Shown in pieces: positions 37,003-49,602 of a stretch of DNA of 64,000 nt. This DNA comes from Ischnura elegans (taxonomy: Eukaryota > Arthropoda > Insecta > Odonata > Coenagrionidae). The position numbers and the translations under genes were made by a program. The stretch covers positions 83,463,907-83,527,906 of the forward strand of contig NC_060249.1 in assembly GCF_921293095.1 (NCBI RefSeq), given 5' to 3'. Positions within the stretch are counted from its first letter, which is position 1. The number at the start of each line of letters is the position of its first letter. The notes under the pieces were generated by a model that worked only from the letters and a program-made list of their open reading frames with translations, had not been told where the DNA came from and searched no databases.

Positions 37003-37028
37003 CATGAACATACATATGTATGTTCATG
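37003..37028. repeat. Perfect 26-bp palindrome
   Basis: Centred on CATATG between 37015 and 37016; each half reads CATGAACATACAT on its strand. An imperfect complementary flank extends several bases on each side. Function unknown. Confidence 0.7.
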
Positions 37029-37163
37029 GTTGATACTATATGTAGGATATCTGATGGCAGTCTCAGCATAAAGTGTGGTCGTTGAAAGTGGTATGCACTT
37101 AATATTGAAATATCGTGCCATTTATTTAAGCGTCCCTCAGTGTTTCAATATTTTGAGTACAAT

Positions 37164-37318
37164 CAGTGCCGTAGTTGTGCCGGTACGGCGTACCCCCTAA
37201 AATCCAAACTCGTTATGAGCGTAGCGGTTAAAATACCTTCGCGGCCGAATGTATAATACAAGTTCAGCTGTTGGAAATTTTCGGTGAGTACCGCCTTTTT
37301 TTTCCAACTAAAGCACTG
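37164..37318. mobile_element. hAT-type MITE
   Basis: Ends CAGTGCCGTAG (37164) and CTAAAGCACTG (37318) are inverted, with the 8-bp flanks AGTACAAT and ACTATAAT matching at six positions. Length is 155 bp, with no coding content. Confidence 0.6.
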
Positions 37319-38361
37319 ACTATAATATGTCATTTTTTTACCTCGGTGAGTTTCACACCAGAGTGTGTTTTACAAGGATAGGAATTATTTCGATCTATGG
37401 CACTAACCGAAATCATGTTTGATTATTCGTATTACGGAATGCGTGTTTGATTTTTTTTAACAAAGGCATTTGTGACATTTAATTTTTGACCTATATTTAA
37501 ACTAATGACATTATTACTTTGTGGCTTTAAAATTAATCATGAGAGGATAATCGTACGGCCTTAATTCAGCTAAATTCTTATATCTCATCTTATTTCTTAA
37601 CTCACCAATTCTAAAAATAATCCTTAAATAACTTACACCTGTCGATCTGTAGAACTCGAGTGTTCACTAGGTGTCTGTGTTGATATTTATACTAAAGGGT
37701 GAATAGAAATAAAATTCTATGATATGTAGTAATATTTTTTTGTAAAATTTATACTTTCATTTTTGCAGCTTTTACATTACTGCTTCATGATGTTCTGAAA
37801 TTGTTTGAGAGTTTTTTTTATCTCTTTACTCTTCAATTTCATTGGAAGTAATTATTTGGTTATCCATAGTACTGCTCCCTTCAGGGGTTGATTCATAATC
37901 GTGGTATTTTAAAAATAATGGAAATACCACAGACGATGCCACAGAAATGGCTGTTACTCCAAAGAAAATGGCTTGCCCCAGCACATTCTGAAAAGCAATT
38001 TTTTTATCAGAAAGAAAATTGTTCTTTTTTCATAGCTGTTCGCGTTTTGCCTTTATTTATTGAGTCTTGTTAAACTTTTTGTTTAATTTCCACAGATTTT
38101 TGTACATGCTGATATTATCTATTTTAATAAAAACTAGATAACTGCAAAAATAAGCATTAATTCAAAAGGCTTAAATGTTTCCTCTCTCTATTTGAGATAT
38201 GTATATATTTATACACATTATCGAGTAGTGTGCTTTTCTCAAGATTTTATGTAAATAAGTACTTCCATCTGCAAGTATGAAATATTATTTATATGCTTTT
38301 CTATTTATATGCCTCTTTATCCTAATGCTTAGGTTTTGTTTCAATGGTTTGGTCTCATTAC

Positions 38362-38543
38362 TTTTTATTTATTCCCATGTCACCAAAACAGTGCATTTTG
38401 GCCTAATACATCAGAATTTTCAACAAATTTATCTATTGCCATTGTATGAATAACCATGCCCTGTATAGGGTTAAACTTCCTAGGCAGGGCTCGAACCCCC
38501 GACCTCTTATTTGGCAGCCGAGGAATTAGGCCGCTGCCACCGA
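38362..38543 (-). repeat. tRNA-derived SINE (copy 3)
   Basis: Same family and orientation as the copy at 14766-14938, with the B box complement at about 38488-38500 (gggctcgaacccc) and a tail at 38363. It is more diverged. Confidence 0.75.
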
Positions 38544-39835
38544 TTTTACTTTTTTCATTTCTCATTCTCCTTGCCATCTCTCATTTTTCTTACCACCCCT
38601 TAACCACGTTATTTTTGAGCATATTGTGCTATAATTAATTTTTGATTATCCTTGACTCTGTTCATGAATACATCAGTTATTAGAGTCATCGATACATTTC
38701 CTTGAAGCATTGATACCTATTTTTTTCCATGAAGCATTTCCTTGATACCTATTTTTGCTATTGGTAAATCACTTTTTCACCTTTCCCTCATGATGTATGA
38801 CCTCACTGTTTCTGTCTAAATCTACAGAGAAAACCGCATGTTTAAGTAACATTTGTTTAATATTCTTTGTGTCTCATATTACTCTCAGATTGTCTCATTC
38901 TCTTTTTTAAAATCTTTGTTGTGTTATCTCACAATCCTACCTTTGCCTTTGATAGCAAATGTGTGGATTTTTATCTGTAAATATCAATTTGACCAATTCT
39001 TCTTTAGTCTAGTCTTTTATTGATCAAATAATGGTAAGCCAAAGCCTAAAAGGTAGCCTTATTTACCTGCTTAAACAATTCTGTCTCTGATGATTGACTT
39101 GGCAGACAGGATTCCACTCCATCCCTCACCTCACATATCATTTCCTCTTTATTGGATGATGGGAAAGTGAAGGAGAATAGAGGAACAGTAAAACAAACTG
39201 TAGTGTTAAATATTTCAGCCTTTCCTAAAATCCCATTTCCAAACCAGTAGTTTTTCCATGGATCCTCTGGAATACTTTTTGTAGGCTTCAGTAGCAGAGC
39301 CATTACTATCATCAACTTGTAATGCCCTGTGGGAAAATACGATTAGCATTAGATTTGAAAATATAATTCCCATGGGATGACTATTTTGAAGTAGAGTTTC
39401 TTTATTTATTTTACAGAGCTAATAGTTCTATAGAGTGCGGCAGTCAACTAGTTTTTTTGTTGTATTGAAGGTTTAGACTGCTTGAAAATTCCTACGTTCT
39501 TTATGTCTACCAACTGTTAGGAGCGATCAATGGTTATAGAAAAATTTCTCTCTCTTGCTCTGCTCTATGATTCTGAGTACATTAGCCTCATAAATAAATG
39601 CTGTGTTATTAAAGTTGGAATCTTTATCCTACTTAGACCAAATTATGAGTCCATAGTGAATTCAAATTAAGTGAAATAAAAATCTGGGAAGAGGTGGTCA
39701 TAGGCAAGGTGCACCAGTGGGACTCTGGGTTGGTTCCACCAAACTAGCGTTGGTCAGCAAATAATGAGCAGGCATTGTTTTCCCCATTCGGATATCAAAT
39801 CCCGCATCTTCTTAGGTTTTCCTGCCGTATCAGGT

Positions 39836-40133
39836 GCAGAAAAGTTTCTCGGGTTTTCCCCAGTTGATGTTTTCCATGTCTCCCAACATTTCGAGCCGTG
39901 ACTTGCTGTTCATCCTTAGGGGATCTTCTGAATGCCGGGATGGCGGGAAAAGTACAACATGCATGAACCAATCAGGTTACACCTGACCATGGATGGGATG
40001 TATATATAAGTACTTACCAAATTTCGAAGAACGGCATTCGGAAGATCCTCTGAGGATGAACAGCAAGTCGCTGCTCAAAACGTCGGGAGACATGGAAAAC
40101 ATCAACCGGGGAAAACCCGAGATACTTTTCTGC
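39836..40133. repeat. 102-bp inverted repeat with hammerhead-ribozyme-like motifs
   Basis: Arms 39836-39937 and 40032-40133 are about 85-90% complementary around a 94-bp spacer. Read outward from the spacer, each arm carries a motif shaped like CTGAGGA, a hairpin GAACAGC-AAGTC-GCTGCTC, then RAAAY-GTYGGGAG. Hammerhead ribozymes share the CUGANGA and GAAA cores, and Penelope-like retroelements carry such motifs in their terminal repeats. The left copy of CTGAGGA is changed (CTAAGGA), and the right copy reads AAAA where GAAA is expected. Confidence 0.55.
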
Positions 40134-40770
40134 AAATCCTGCATCTGTTTCAGCAGTAATTGATCATTCAAAGTTTTCACGAAGAGTTTCTCATCCACAG
40201 TCTTACATAAATTTGTCAAATGAAGGGGAAACTATTAAGTACTTGATGTTTTCTTTCCTCAACTGTCCATTATTGTTCTTTTTTATATAATATACGTGTA
40301 ATACAGTAATGTAATATATACATAATAGTAAATAATACTAATATACATTAATGTTTTTCCTTGGCCAGAGTTTTGCCATTAATCTTGGATCTTAGGAGTA
40401 TAAGTAAACAAATGTTATTTTTTTTAAAAAGGACTGAAAGAGGAAAAGTAAAAATTATATGCTTTCTTTAAGTAGTTATATATTAAGATTTATGGTTTAT
40501 CCTGCTATGATTTTTCTGGCTTATTAGATGTTTGTCGTCATGACTTACTTTTATATATACGTACTATTAACATACCCCTCACTTTTCCGTGCATACTGTT
40601 CCACTTCGGGGAATTTGTATTTACCTCTGAAAATGTGAATAATTCGATTAGAAATTGTATAAATAGTCATTCTTATATACTTAAGGGAGATTTCAGAATT
40701 TAACTAATGCAAAAATTGATCATCATCCAAATGTAGGTAATTTTTTGTGGCGTACTTTTCTTAAACTCAT

Positions 40771-41436
40771 AATAGGGTAGTTTCCTTCATCAAAGAAAAC
40801 GAAAGGCATTGATTGCGATTCCTTACCCACCATTACTGTATTCATAATATACAAATTATTTCGTTTTAGAAATACCGGTTTAGACGAATGGCAATGGTCC
40901 ATTTTTATCCTCATTTGAAAAGGGCCAGATTGGCGCCCATGCGATGCCACTCCACGTGACGTCACAGGGACCTAGTTTCTATACGAGAAGATAGGAGTTA
41001 TACATCGTCTGAGGTTACCAATGCATGCATGAGGCGCAGAGCTCAGGGAAACATGTCTTAATAATCACTTATTAAAACTGGCTAAGGTCGGAAAGTTTTC
41101 TTCATTTGATAAGGTATTAATAATCCTTATTTAAGCCAAGCGCTACCAGCCAGCAGGGTACTCAGCTACCCGCTAGCAGCCTGCATCGTATCAGCGCTCA
41201 ACTCGTCTCAAGGTCACCTCACAGGGCGGCAGCGGGAACCAGAAATATGTCACACGGAGAGATTTCCCGGCATTCATACTTACGCATCGCGTTTTCACGC
41301 ACTTGAAAATTTTCACTTTTCATTTAATCGCGAAAGATAGATATCATCATTTAAAAATCTAATAGCGTGAAATACGTACTCCAGGAGTAATAATCTTACG
41401 ATTTAGGCAATAAAAAAAATAGGAAACCACCCTATT
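40771..41436 (+). mobile_element. AATAGGG-family non-autonomous element, copy 1
   Basis: A 666-bp copy with inverted ends AATAGGGTAGTTTCCT and AGGAAACCACCCTATT. It contains CACGTGACGTCA at 40953-40964. No conserved protein is encoded. The target duplication is unclear: TA if the ends begin at GGGT. Confidence 0.8.
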
Positions 41437-44400
41437 CCTTGGTTAATAAGTGCTTCTTCATTTCTCTGTTTATTTTAAGATATTTCCATTGCTCACATTT
41501 CCCATCCACTCTATTGAACCATTTCAAGATAGCATGATTGGCCATTTAACTGTCCTTTCATTTTTCATTTGTTAGAAACTGTTATTTCTACTTATCTCTA
41601 AATCAATAAATCCTATTCTTTTTTCCCCCATTCTTCAAATGCTGAGTTATTAAACATTTAGGACTTACTTCTGTGCATTCCTAATGATCGATCTTGTCCT
41701 CAAATCATCAAAATGAAACAAACCCATTTCCTTCCAATTGTTAAGTTAATTCATTGTGAGCCTTCAGTTTGATGCAAATAGAGTACATATTCCATTTTCC
41801 CTTTCTTTGTCGTTTATGTTTCATTATATCAGTGTATTTCAATAACATATCCTTGGCAAATATAATCTGTTGATTATTGTACTGTTGCATTTGGCATTAC
41901 CTATCTGTAGTATAGAAATTATGCCACTGAAAATGCCTTACATTTTGGCAGACAAACTTATAAATTATTTCAGGTGAACTTCAATTTTGATGTTGGTGTT
42001 GTCACACTGTAACACTTTAAAGTATTTTTAATAATTGTTTACATGATTATTTAAATATTTATACTTGTGGTAGGCTCTTTGATCGTGATATTTAAAAAAA
42101 GATAATGAAAATACTCTGGAAAATTGGTGGAAATATGTCGATCGCTCAAATATTACAAGAATTAATCTTGCCCTTCCTGAGAAATTCATATTTCATTAAA
42201 ATTATATTATACTACCAATTGGAAAAAGATTTTCTTACCAGAACTCTTGATGATGAGGAGGAAAAAAGGTATGGTTTCAGAGCTATATTACCAATGGAGT
42301 ATTTGCTTAGCAGTGCTCTGTTGCTTACGTAAACTAATGCTGGAACATCATTCATTAATCATGGCTAGTGTTGAATTTCCATAACTATGGAGAGACTGCG
42401 CCATTCTACGAAAGAAACCATGAAATCACTAATTCACTGCTTTCCTTTTCAAAATGAATAATGGAATTTTCAATTTTGCCTTCATGGTTCTTCCCATTCT
42501 TATGATAATGAGGATGAGGTGGTCATAAATCAAGTCTAATTTTAGAATATCTCTTGCTACAAGGAATCAAAGCATCCTAGTGATGTAAACCCTGAAATTA
42601 GTGTCCCAAGCCTTATCCTTTCAAAAGGGAATACATAGTGAGCTTTTCTTTTCTCATGCTTTTTTCTTGTCTTGATCGTGATTAAAAATTATTCTGCTTG
42701 CATATGATTTCTTAACCTAGTCTTGCAGTGTTAGTCCTGAGCCTGAACTTATTCCCTTGTAATGAACCTATTTGTACAAATCGAAGTTTGTGTTTTTTTT
42801 ATCTCTAACTGAAATAACAAAGAAAAGTTAAATTGTGTAATTAGAATCAATATCTTAGAAATTGAAATTCGTAATAAAGATATGTTTTATGATGAATGTT
42901 TAGCGTAAGATCTTTGAAATTTCTATTTGCACCCACTAAAAATTTAAACCTTTATGAATGATAAACTTAATCATCACAAATACAGTAGAATCCTGATTTA
43001 AGGTTTTTCAGGGGGGACAAAATTTAAAACACTAAATGAGGACATGCCATTTTTTTCAGGTTTCAGGGTCTGTAATGATTGGAATGGCTTTTTTTTAATA
43101 AAAAATATTATTTTAAGTAACTAAAAGGTGCTGAATGCAACAAAAATTCTTAAATGAAATGCTCTCTGCCCTATGAAGGTTGGATAATACTTTTCAGGAA
43201 TCAGCTAAAAAAATGGGTAGTAAAAATAAGAAATGAGAGGATGACAATTGTTTTAATGAAATATTTTAAGAAAATTCTAATTATCATCAACTTAAAAGCA
43301 TTCCCACACAGATTATTATTATGGACATTAGTGATTCCATTTTATGCATATTTCAGTGGTCTCGATGAAATTTAGAATTATTTCTGTAAAAGTGACATGT
43401 AGGTGACTATAGCATTTCTAATATAATAAGAAAAGGTGTAAGTAGGAACTCGAAAAATCATGAGGAATGAGTGAAATAAAGGGACAGCAGAAGATCGCTA
43501 ATCCCGAATTCTCAACTACCGAATATCTAGTAAAAGGGAGGTTTTCTGGAATTTTGCCAACTTAACGTTTTCTGTTGCCTCGGCGAAACAAGGGATTTAT
43601 GAGCCTTTAAAAAGCCTCCTATGCGCACATTTTGGATTTCGAGGTCATCCAAAAAAGTAGAACCTTATTTTAGTATGCGCACAAGTCGATGGTGATTCAA
43701 CTCGATGATAACACCAGATTCGTTGTCATATATCCGCGGCCTTATGCAGGTCGAATGGAGCCGGGAGAAGTTGCTTACGCGGCGCGCTGATCACCTTGAC
43801 TCCGACTCGCCTTGTTTCTCGGCAGCTTTTAATAAAATTTGGTTGGACCTTGAATAACGATTAGCTAAACTCTGTTTAGTGAAAAGGTTTAATCTTCAAC
43901 AGAACTGTATTCCATCCGAAAAATTGTCAGTGCCTCTGGAGTTTGGCAATTTCGTCAGGGTTATGATGTCGAAGTCAACCACCAAAGGATACCTGCCGGA
44001 TTTTCGTATTCTTCCGCGCTTATCTCTTCTACCATCAGTATGCGGTGATTTTTTTCCAGCATGAGCGATTTATTTAGAGTGATGGACCGTGATAGTTCGT
44101 CAAAACTCCGATTGTCATTCTCTTTTGACATAAATTAGCACGAGATAAATATTTGTGAATCGACAGCGATATCAACCAGCCGCATGTCGATAAATTGGCT
44201 CCGGGTTATCTAAATTACGATGTAAAATAATGTTGTTCCGTAGGGAAAGAATGCTCTCACTCAAGGTCATGACAGGGGAACCACTTCCTCTGTTCTTTCG
44301 CTGTTCCTCCGTGGAAACTGACCTTGGAATGGATTATAGAAAGAATCTTCTAGTGAACTGCGCAATTGATATTGGGACTCCTCTTTTGACAAGAGAAAGT

Positions 44401-44938
44401 AGCCGACTGAAAAAATATTGGGCTAATAATCGACTATCCGTAGGGAGTAGAGTTGAAAGGGGCATAAGCCATCAATTGAAAACATAACGAGAAAACCATT
44501 ATTGTAGCGGCCCTCGGAGGATAACTCGTGTCATCAGTCGTCATGTATCATCGAAGTCAAGTTCAAGAAGTTAAGGATAAGGTAGTTCGAGGTTATTAAG
44601 GGGTGACTTTGCTCCATTAGATCGGATCTGATACAAAAAGTGTCTGGTGTTTGGATCAGAAGGGGAGCGAAACGTTACGAGAAGACAAATCACCCAACTT
44701 GCGAGTTGAAGGTCGCAGCGCTGTGCTCGCGGAAGAAAGCAGTTGAAGAAGCGTTCGCCGGTAGATTCTATCGACTCTTGGTAAACTTTCATGAGACTGT
44801 TCTTTTTGATGAACATAAATTCGAAGATTTGGATGAACCGTCATGAAGAAACGTTAAATCGGGCAAAAAAAATCTGAGCGGGACAAATTTTTACGACCAT
44901 AAATGCGGAAAAACGCAAAATGCGAAAACACTAAATAC

Positions 44939-46594
44939 TAGAGATGGGTCGAATAGCAGATTTCTCGAATTCGAATATTAAATCATAGCTCGAATATTCG
45001 AATACCTCGAATTTCGAATACCTCGAATACTAAATGATGAATGCTGGAATGTTTGACTCGGTTGCCTATGCAGCAGGCAACACAAGATTTTGGGGAGTAA
45101 TTTTGATTTCCTTAAAATGATTCGAACAGGAATTTAGCTGATTAATGAATAATTTAATTTTATGGAAACAATTGGGCATATAATTAATTCAACTAACATC
45201 GCTTTACCCCCACTCCTGCTGCCAAGTGCTAGCTGACAATCTGAGGCATTTTGCAAAATAGAAGCTCTTTTCCACCGGATTTTCTTCAATTATTTTCAGT
45301 CCATCTTTGGGAGTTCTCACGAGATAAGAAGATGAATTGGAATTGCTATCAGGGAGAAACCAAATATTCTGAGAAAATATCCTTTTGTCTGTGACTGTAA
45401 CAATAAAGATTTATAGCACCACTCGTGGCACCACTCATAAATTGTAACTTGATATATGTTTTCGAAAAAAATACCGCATCAACTTCCGAGAAGCTCTGCT
45501 GCTCATATCGAGTTTCGTCAGAATGCTAAGTCTCCGTCGTATTTTGACATTTATTTCTTTGCGTAAAATGCTTAAATAAACTCAGAAATACGTCGTGTTT
45601 GGTCTTATTCTTTTAGAAATTACGCGCACATTACTAATATTTCAATTCAATAAAGGTGTAACATCAATTGACGAAAGTCATTCTTAGACACCCTTTGTGC
45701 TAATAGATGACTCATGCAGCGGTTGACCTCCACAGAAATGGGGAACTTCGAAGCTGGTAGGAAAAAAAAGGTCAGTGGGGGAGGAAAGGGAGGGCCCGAA
45801 ACACGTTTCTATTGTTCTCGCGTATTTTTTCGAAGCTAAGGTCTTCGTAATATGATCCCTGCGCGAGCTGTGACCTTTTTTTTATTTTGAAGAAGAGGAA
45901 AGCCTCAGAGGGGGGGCTAGTGCTGAATGGAGAGGGATACTGGACCTTGGGAAATGCGCTAATGTAAGTATCCCACGGTACTCACACAGCAGTTGACCTC
46001 CAGAAATGGGGAACTTCGAAGCAGGTAGCCAGAAAAAGGTCAGTGGGTGAGAAAAGGGGGGAGGGCGTGAAACACGCTTTTATTGTTCTCGTAACTCGAT
46101 ATTTTTTTCGAAGCAGGGGTCTTCGTAATGCGATCCCTGCGCGAGCTGGGACCTTTTGTTTGATTTCGGAGAAGAGGAAAGCGTCAGATTGGTTGAGGCG
46201 AGTGCTGAATGGAGGGGGATAGAGGATCGTGGGAAATGCCCTAAGGTTGCTATCCCACGGCACTGAGTTTCTCCTGGTGGGGGGAATCGGGGATTTTCGG
46301 ATTTTTTCACCCGACTATTTTCGGTTCCCCTCGTCGAACACTTTTCACCGCTAAAATCCACGAATTTGATGCAATTCGTCAACTTGCGTAAAACGGCGCT
46401 GCGAGCACTAAATGACTACAGTTCTCTACATTTTTCCGAGTCACTACCAACGACGTGCGTGCGACAGTGTATGACGCGAAATTCAAAGTATTCGAGGTAT
46501 TCGAGGCGGTACTTTTCGCATAACTATTCGAAATCTCGAATATCGAATACTTTCTAGTATTCGAGTATTCGCGGATACTATTCGCACATCTCTA
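44939..46594. mobile_element. hAT non-autonomous element inserted in the pogo-like element
   Basis: A perfect 8-bp target duplication CTAAATAC lies at 44931-44938 and 46595-46602. The ends TAGAGATGGGTCGAATAG and CTATTCGCACATCTCTA are inverted; multiple CGAATA repeats follow inside each end. The interior holds a tandem duplication of about 272 bp (45717-45987 and 45989-46266). There is no transposase. Confidence 0.92.
45717..46266. repeat. Two-copy tandem repeat of about 272 bp within the hAT element
   Basis: Both units start gttgacctcc..gaaatgggg and contain the same order of blocks (ggtcagtggg, attgttctcg, ttcgaag, gcgcgagctg, gaggaaag, tatcccacgg). A third, inverted copy lies at about 57945-58224 in a different element. 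Confidence 0.8.
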
Positions 46595-48060
46595 CTAAAT
46601 ACGGATAATTTTTACATTGTCCTAATAGGGAATGAATCGGGACCCAAAAAAATAAACGCTAAATGCGGAAAAACGTTAAATGCGAAGACGTTAAATCCGG
46701 ATCCGACTGTATTACTATTCATGTTTTAGCTTGTTCGCTTTGGCGTGGGTCATGAGTGTGGCTGCTGGTCACAACAGGTCAGGCTCATTTGTGGTGCCAC
46801 TTACCACTGCCTGTCATATGAATCATGGAGCTTCCCAGCAGTGCGTCATGCTGTCCTTAAACTCTCCTGTGATATTTTAGAGAGACTATTGGATGATAAT
46901 GCCAATTTTTTCCAGCATAGAATTGTTAAATATTTTGTTAATGATTTATTCCGTGGTTTAAAAATTCAGCTTTTTTCCATTGAATTTCTAAAAGAGGAGG
47001 GGCTGCGATCCATAATGGGGCCAAATTAATGTTTAGAGTTGCTAATGGTAGTCCTCAGTGTGGAATATGAGGGAGGTGGCCAAGATACCCCCACCCCTGA
47101 AATGAGGATTCATGTACTCCTCTGATTTCCCTTTTTTACCCCTTTGATCTAGTTAAGGGGACTGGATACCACGCCAGAAAAGTGCCGTTGCAGCAAGCTA
47201 CCATTTAGGTCGCTAGGGGGCCATTTTTGCATGTAACGAGGAACTGTTTCCACTAAAAAACATAGGATATATGTAGCCTTGGTTTGTATGTCTTCACAGT
47301 TGCACACGTAAAAACCTATTAGGAGAAAAAAATTGTAAACTGCCCAAAAAAATCGCCTTTTTCTCGTGAGAATTACTCCGCTCCAAATTGAGACTCAGAG
47401 ATGATCAAACATTTGAGTCAAGGCTGCGTCTTTCATAATTTCAAATATATATACCGGTAGAGCGTGCATGCAACCAGATTCGCGTTATGTTCTTGAGCGT
47501 GATGGATGTTTTGGCCTTTCTACGGCTCAACGTCTATCACAGCGCTGGCGGGGACCTGGCGCTGTCGTCTTCCAGAGATGGATCCCCCCACCTCCACTTC
47601 CCCTCTCTTTGGCGGTCTCTCTCCTTCCCCTCTCTCTCCCCCACTACCAATCCCTTGCCTTCCTTCCCCTCACACTGCTCCACTACGTCTGGCGTCATAT
47701 TTGGAGAAAAAAAATATTTTGTTTCGGGAGGCTGGAGAGTTCAAGCGTGCTACGAGAGCAAGATACACCTGTGTTTTTCGACGGGTCAGTGTCGAGATTG
47801 ATTGTGGACAGCAGATTATGGAAAAACCAACTCCTTACCTGAAGTAGAGATATCGTAAGTGTTATCAGCCAAAGAAGAGGAAATATCACCCTCCAAAACC
47901 TAAGGAAGCAGGTAATTTCACAATGAAATTCAATTCATTTTGCGTTTAAAAAATGTCTCTCTTGTATTAATAGTGTACCAATTATTTAAGCTTCAAGAAA
48001 AATAACGAGAATAAAAATTCCCTCCTTTGCCTGAAGCCTTATTACACATTTATTTTGTAG

Positions 48061-48437
48061 CTGTTGAAACCGGAAGCGTTCATTCCGAAGAATCATCGCC
48101 ATTGGGTTCCGGAACAGGTGTAGTGGAAGGGTAAATATTGCTGCAAAATAATTACATTAAATCTTATACCTACGATTTAGTTGATAATAGTTCAGAAATA
48201 TTCAATGGAGCGCTAATTGCTAATTATAATTAACGTGTAAATTACATCACCGTCAGCAAATTCGTTTTCTCAAAATTCGTTTTTTCCCCTTAGGCCATCA
48301 TCACCTCAGCCTGGATGCAGCAATTGGCATGGTGGAGAAATGGACCCTAAGGAACAGGATGAATATCGACGAGCTGAGCAATCAGACGTAGACGATTGCC
48401 TTCTCAGAGTTGAGGATCATTTGAAAAAAACGGATAG
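48061..48437 (+). CDS. Possible N-terminal exons of the YqaJ element
   Basis: 48061-48130 and 48294-48437 are open, bounded by AG and GT, and join in phase (SVHSEESSPLGSGTG then PSSPQPGCSNWHGGEMDPKE). A further open piece ends at 47911 with a donor in matching phase. The sequence is low in recognisable features and acidic. The large transposase core that should lie between 48437 and 48795 is not there. Confidence 0.35.
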
Positions 48438-48722
48438 GTAATTGCAATAAGACTTCGGTGGATTTGTTGATTCGGTTAGGTTGAATTACTCGGAACATAA
48501 TTTTGAATACGCAAACTCACAGAATTGAAAAACGCATTTTAATGTAGTTCACCGTCTCCTATTTTGTACGCCCCTAGTTTAATATATAATGTCACCAACA
48601 ATCCTGTAGAGTCATACAACTCTTACGTAGCTAATGTGCATAAAATATTTGTTCATTAGAAGCTATATGCATTCATTTTCTTTCAATACTTTAGTTGGAA
48701 GTTAATTTTAAAACTTGAATAT

Positions 48723-49484
48723 TTGATATATTTTTATCATGAAATCATTCACGATCAAACAACATTGCTCTCAAGTAATGAAATCCTCTTTATTACAGGT
48801 GATGGTGATAGTAGCATAATGCAAAGGCTGTCTAGGGAAATGCCATATGGGCAGCAGTTACCAGTGCAAAAAGTAGAATGCGTCAACCACCTACTTAGAA
48901 ATTACAGCAGTAGACTGCAAGATATTGCACGACGGCCAAGAAATTCAAAAGGGGCAGTGCCCGTTGGGTACAGGAGAACAATAAACAATAACTTGCAAAG
49001 ATTGAGGGTAGCTGTGAGTGGGGCAATCTCCTTCAGAGCGAAAATGGCCGGGTCGGAAAGGGTCAAACTCCTACAGAAGGACATAGAGCAAGGATCGAAT
49101 CATGTTTTTGGTGACCATAATAAATGTGACAAATATTATTGCAAAGGGCCCAAAGAAGGAGAGGAAAACTTGGTCCCTCATTTCATTAGTTGCGGCATAT
49201 GGGAGGATATCACCTATGCCAACAGTCTATTATCTCGTCACTCCGCTAGTTTGATATATTACGTGACAAACAATCTTGCGGAGTCCTACAACTCTTATGT
49301 AGCTAACTACGTAGGAGGGAAAGGGTTAAGTTTATGTTTAAGGGGGGCCTATGAAACTAGGTGTGCCATTGCATCGGTAGCCTTCAATGTGAAAGATGAT
49401 GTACATGGCATAATTCATAAAGGACTGACGAGCAAGAGCCCAGGAGAATGCCCAAAAAAATTCTGTTTCCTCCAAAAGGAATAG
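48723..49484 (+). pseudogene. Transposase C-terminal part (Mutator-like domain), frame continues in the YqaJ part
   Basis: Contains FITGDGDSSIMQRLSREMPY, VQKVECVNHLLRNY and NNLAESYNSYVANYVGGKG, the pattern seen in the Mutator-like transposase domain that accompanies YqaJ nucleases in insect genomes. The conserved part begins at about 48795. The upstream portion of the domain with the first catalytic aspartate is missing, so the copy is internally truncated. At the A-run near 49451-49457 the frame slips: the alternative frame continues NAQKNSVSSKRNREYIRKRR into the nuclease at 49603. One protein was probably encoded. Recognition of the domain is from memory of the family. Confidence 0.7.
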
Positions 49485-49602
49485 GGAGTACATAAGAAAG
49501 CGACGACTGGAATTCTCTGAAACTTCAAAAAAGAAACGTCTGCGAATTGAGGGACCAGACAAACATTATGGGCTTGTTCCTGATGTACAAAGTGACATCG
49601 CA

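Larger units (their letters stand above)
42983..46709. mobile_element. pogo-like element split by a hAT insertion
   Basis: The left end CAGTAGAATCCTGATTTAA and right end complement CAGTCGGATCCGGATTTAA match at 16 of 19 bases; both sides are flanked by TA (42981-42982, 46710-46711). Without the nested element it is about 2.07 kb. The outer parts repeat aaatgcggaaaaacg-like motifs. Open frames inside (for example 43879-44064 and 44640-44846) were not recognised as transposase, though a decayed one is possible. Confidence 0.8.

Noticed and set aside
40723-40965. Conserved small protein in the AATAGGG family (similar 73-80-residue frames in copies 1 and 3)
   Set aside because: The similarity comes from the shared DNA repeat; the frame is not kept in the other copies and runs through the terminal repeat.
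46745-47029. 94-residue open frame before the YqaJ element
   Set aside because: No recognised domain; it ends before the element boundary and has no partner exon.
47468-47847. Three overlapping open frames of 104-124 residues at the start of the YqaJ element
   Set aside because: They overlap in different frames in a pyrimidine-rich tract, as expected for low-complexity sequence near the element's 5' end.
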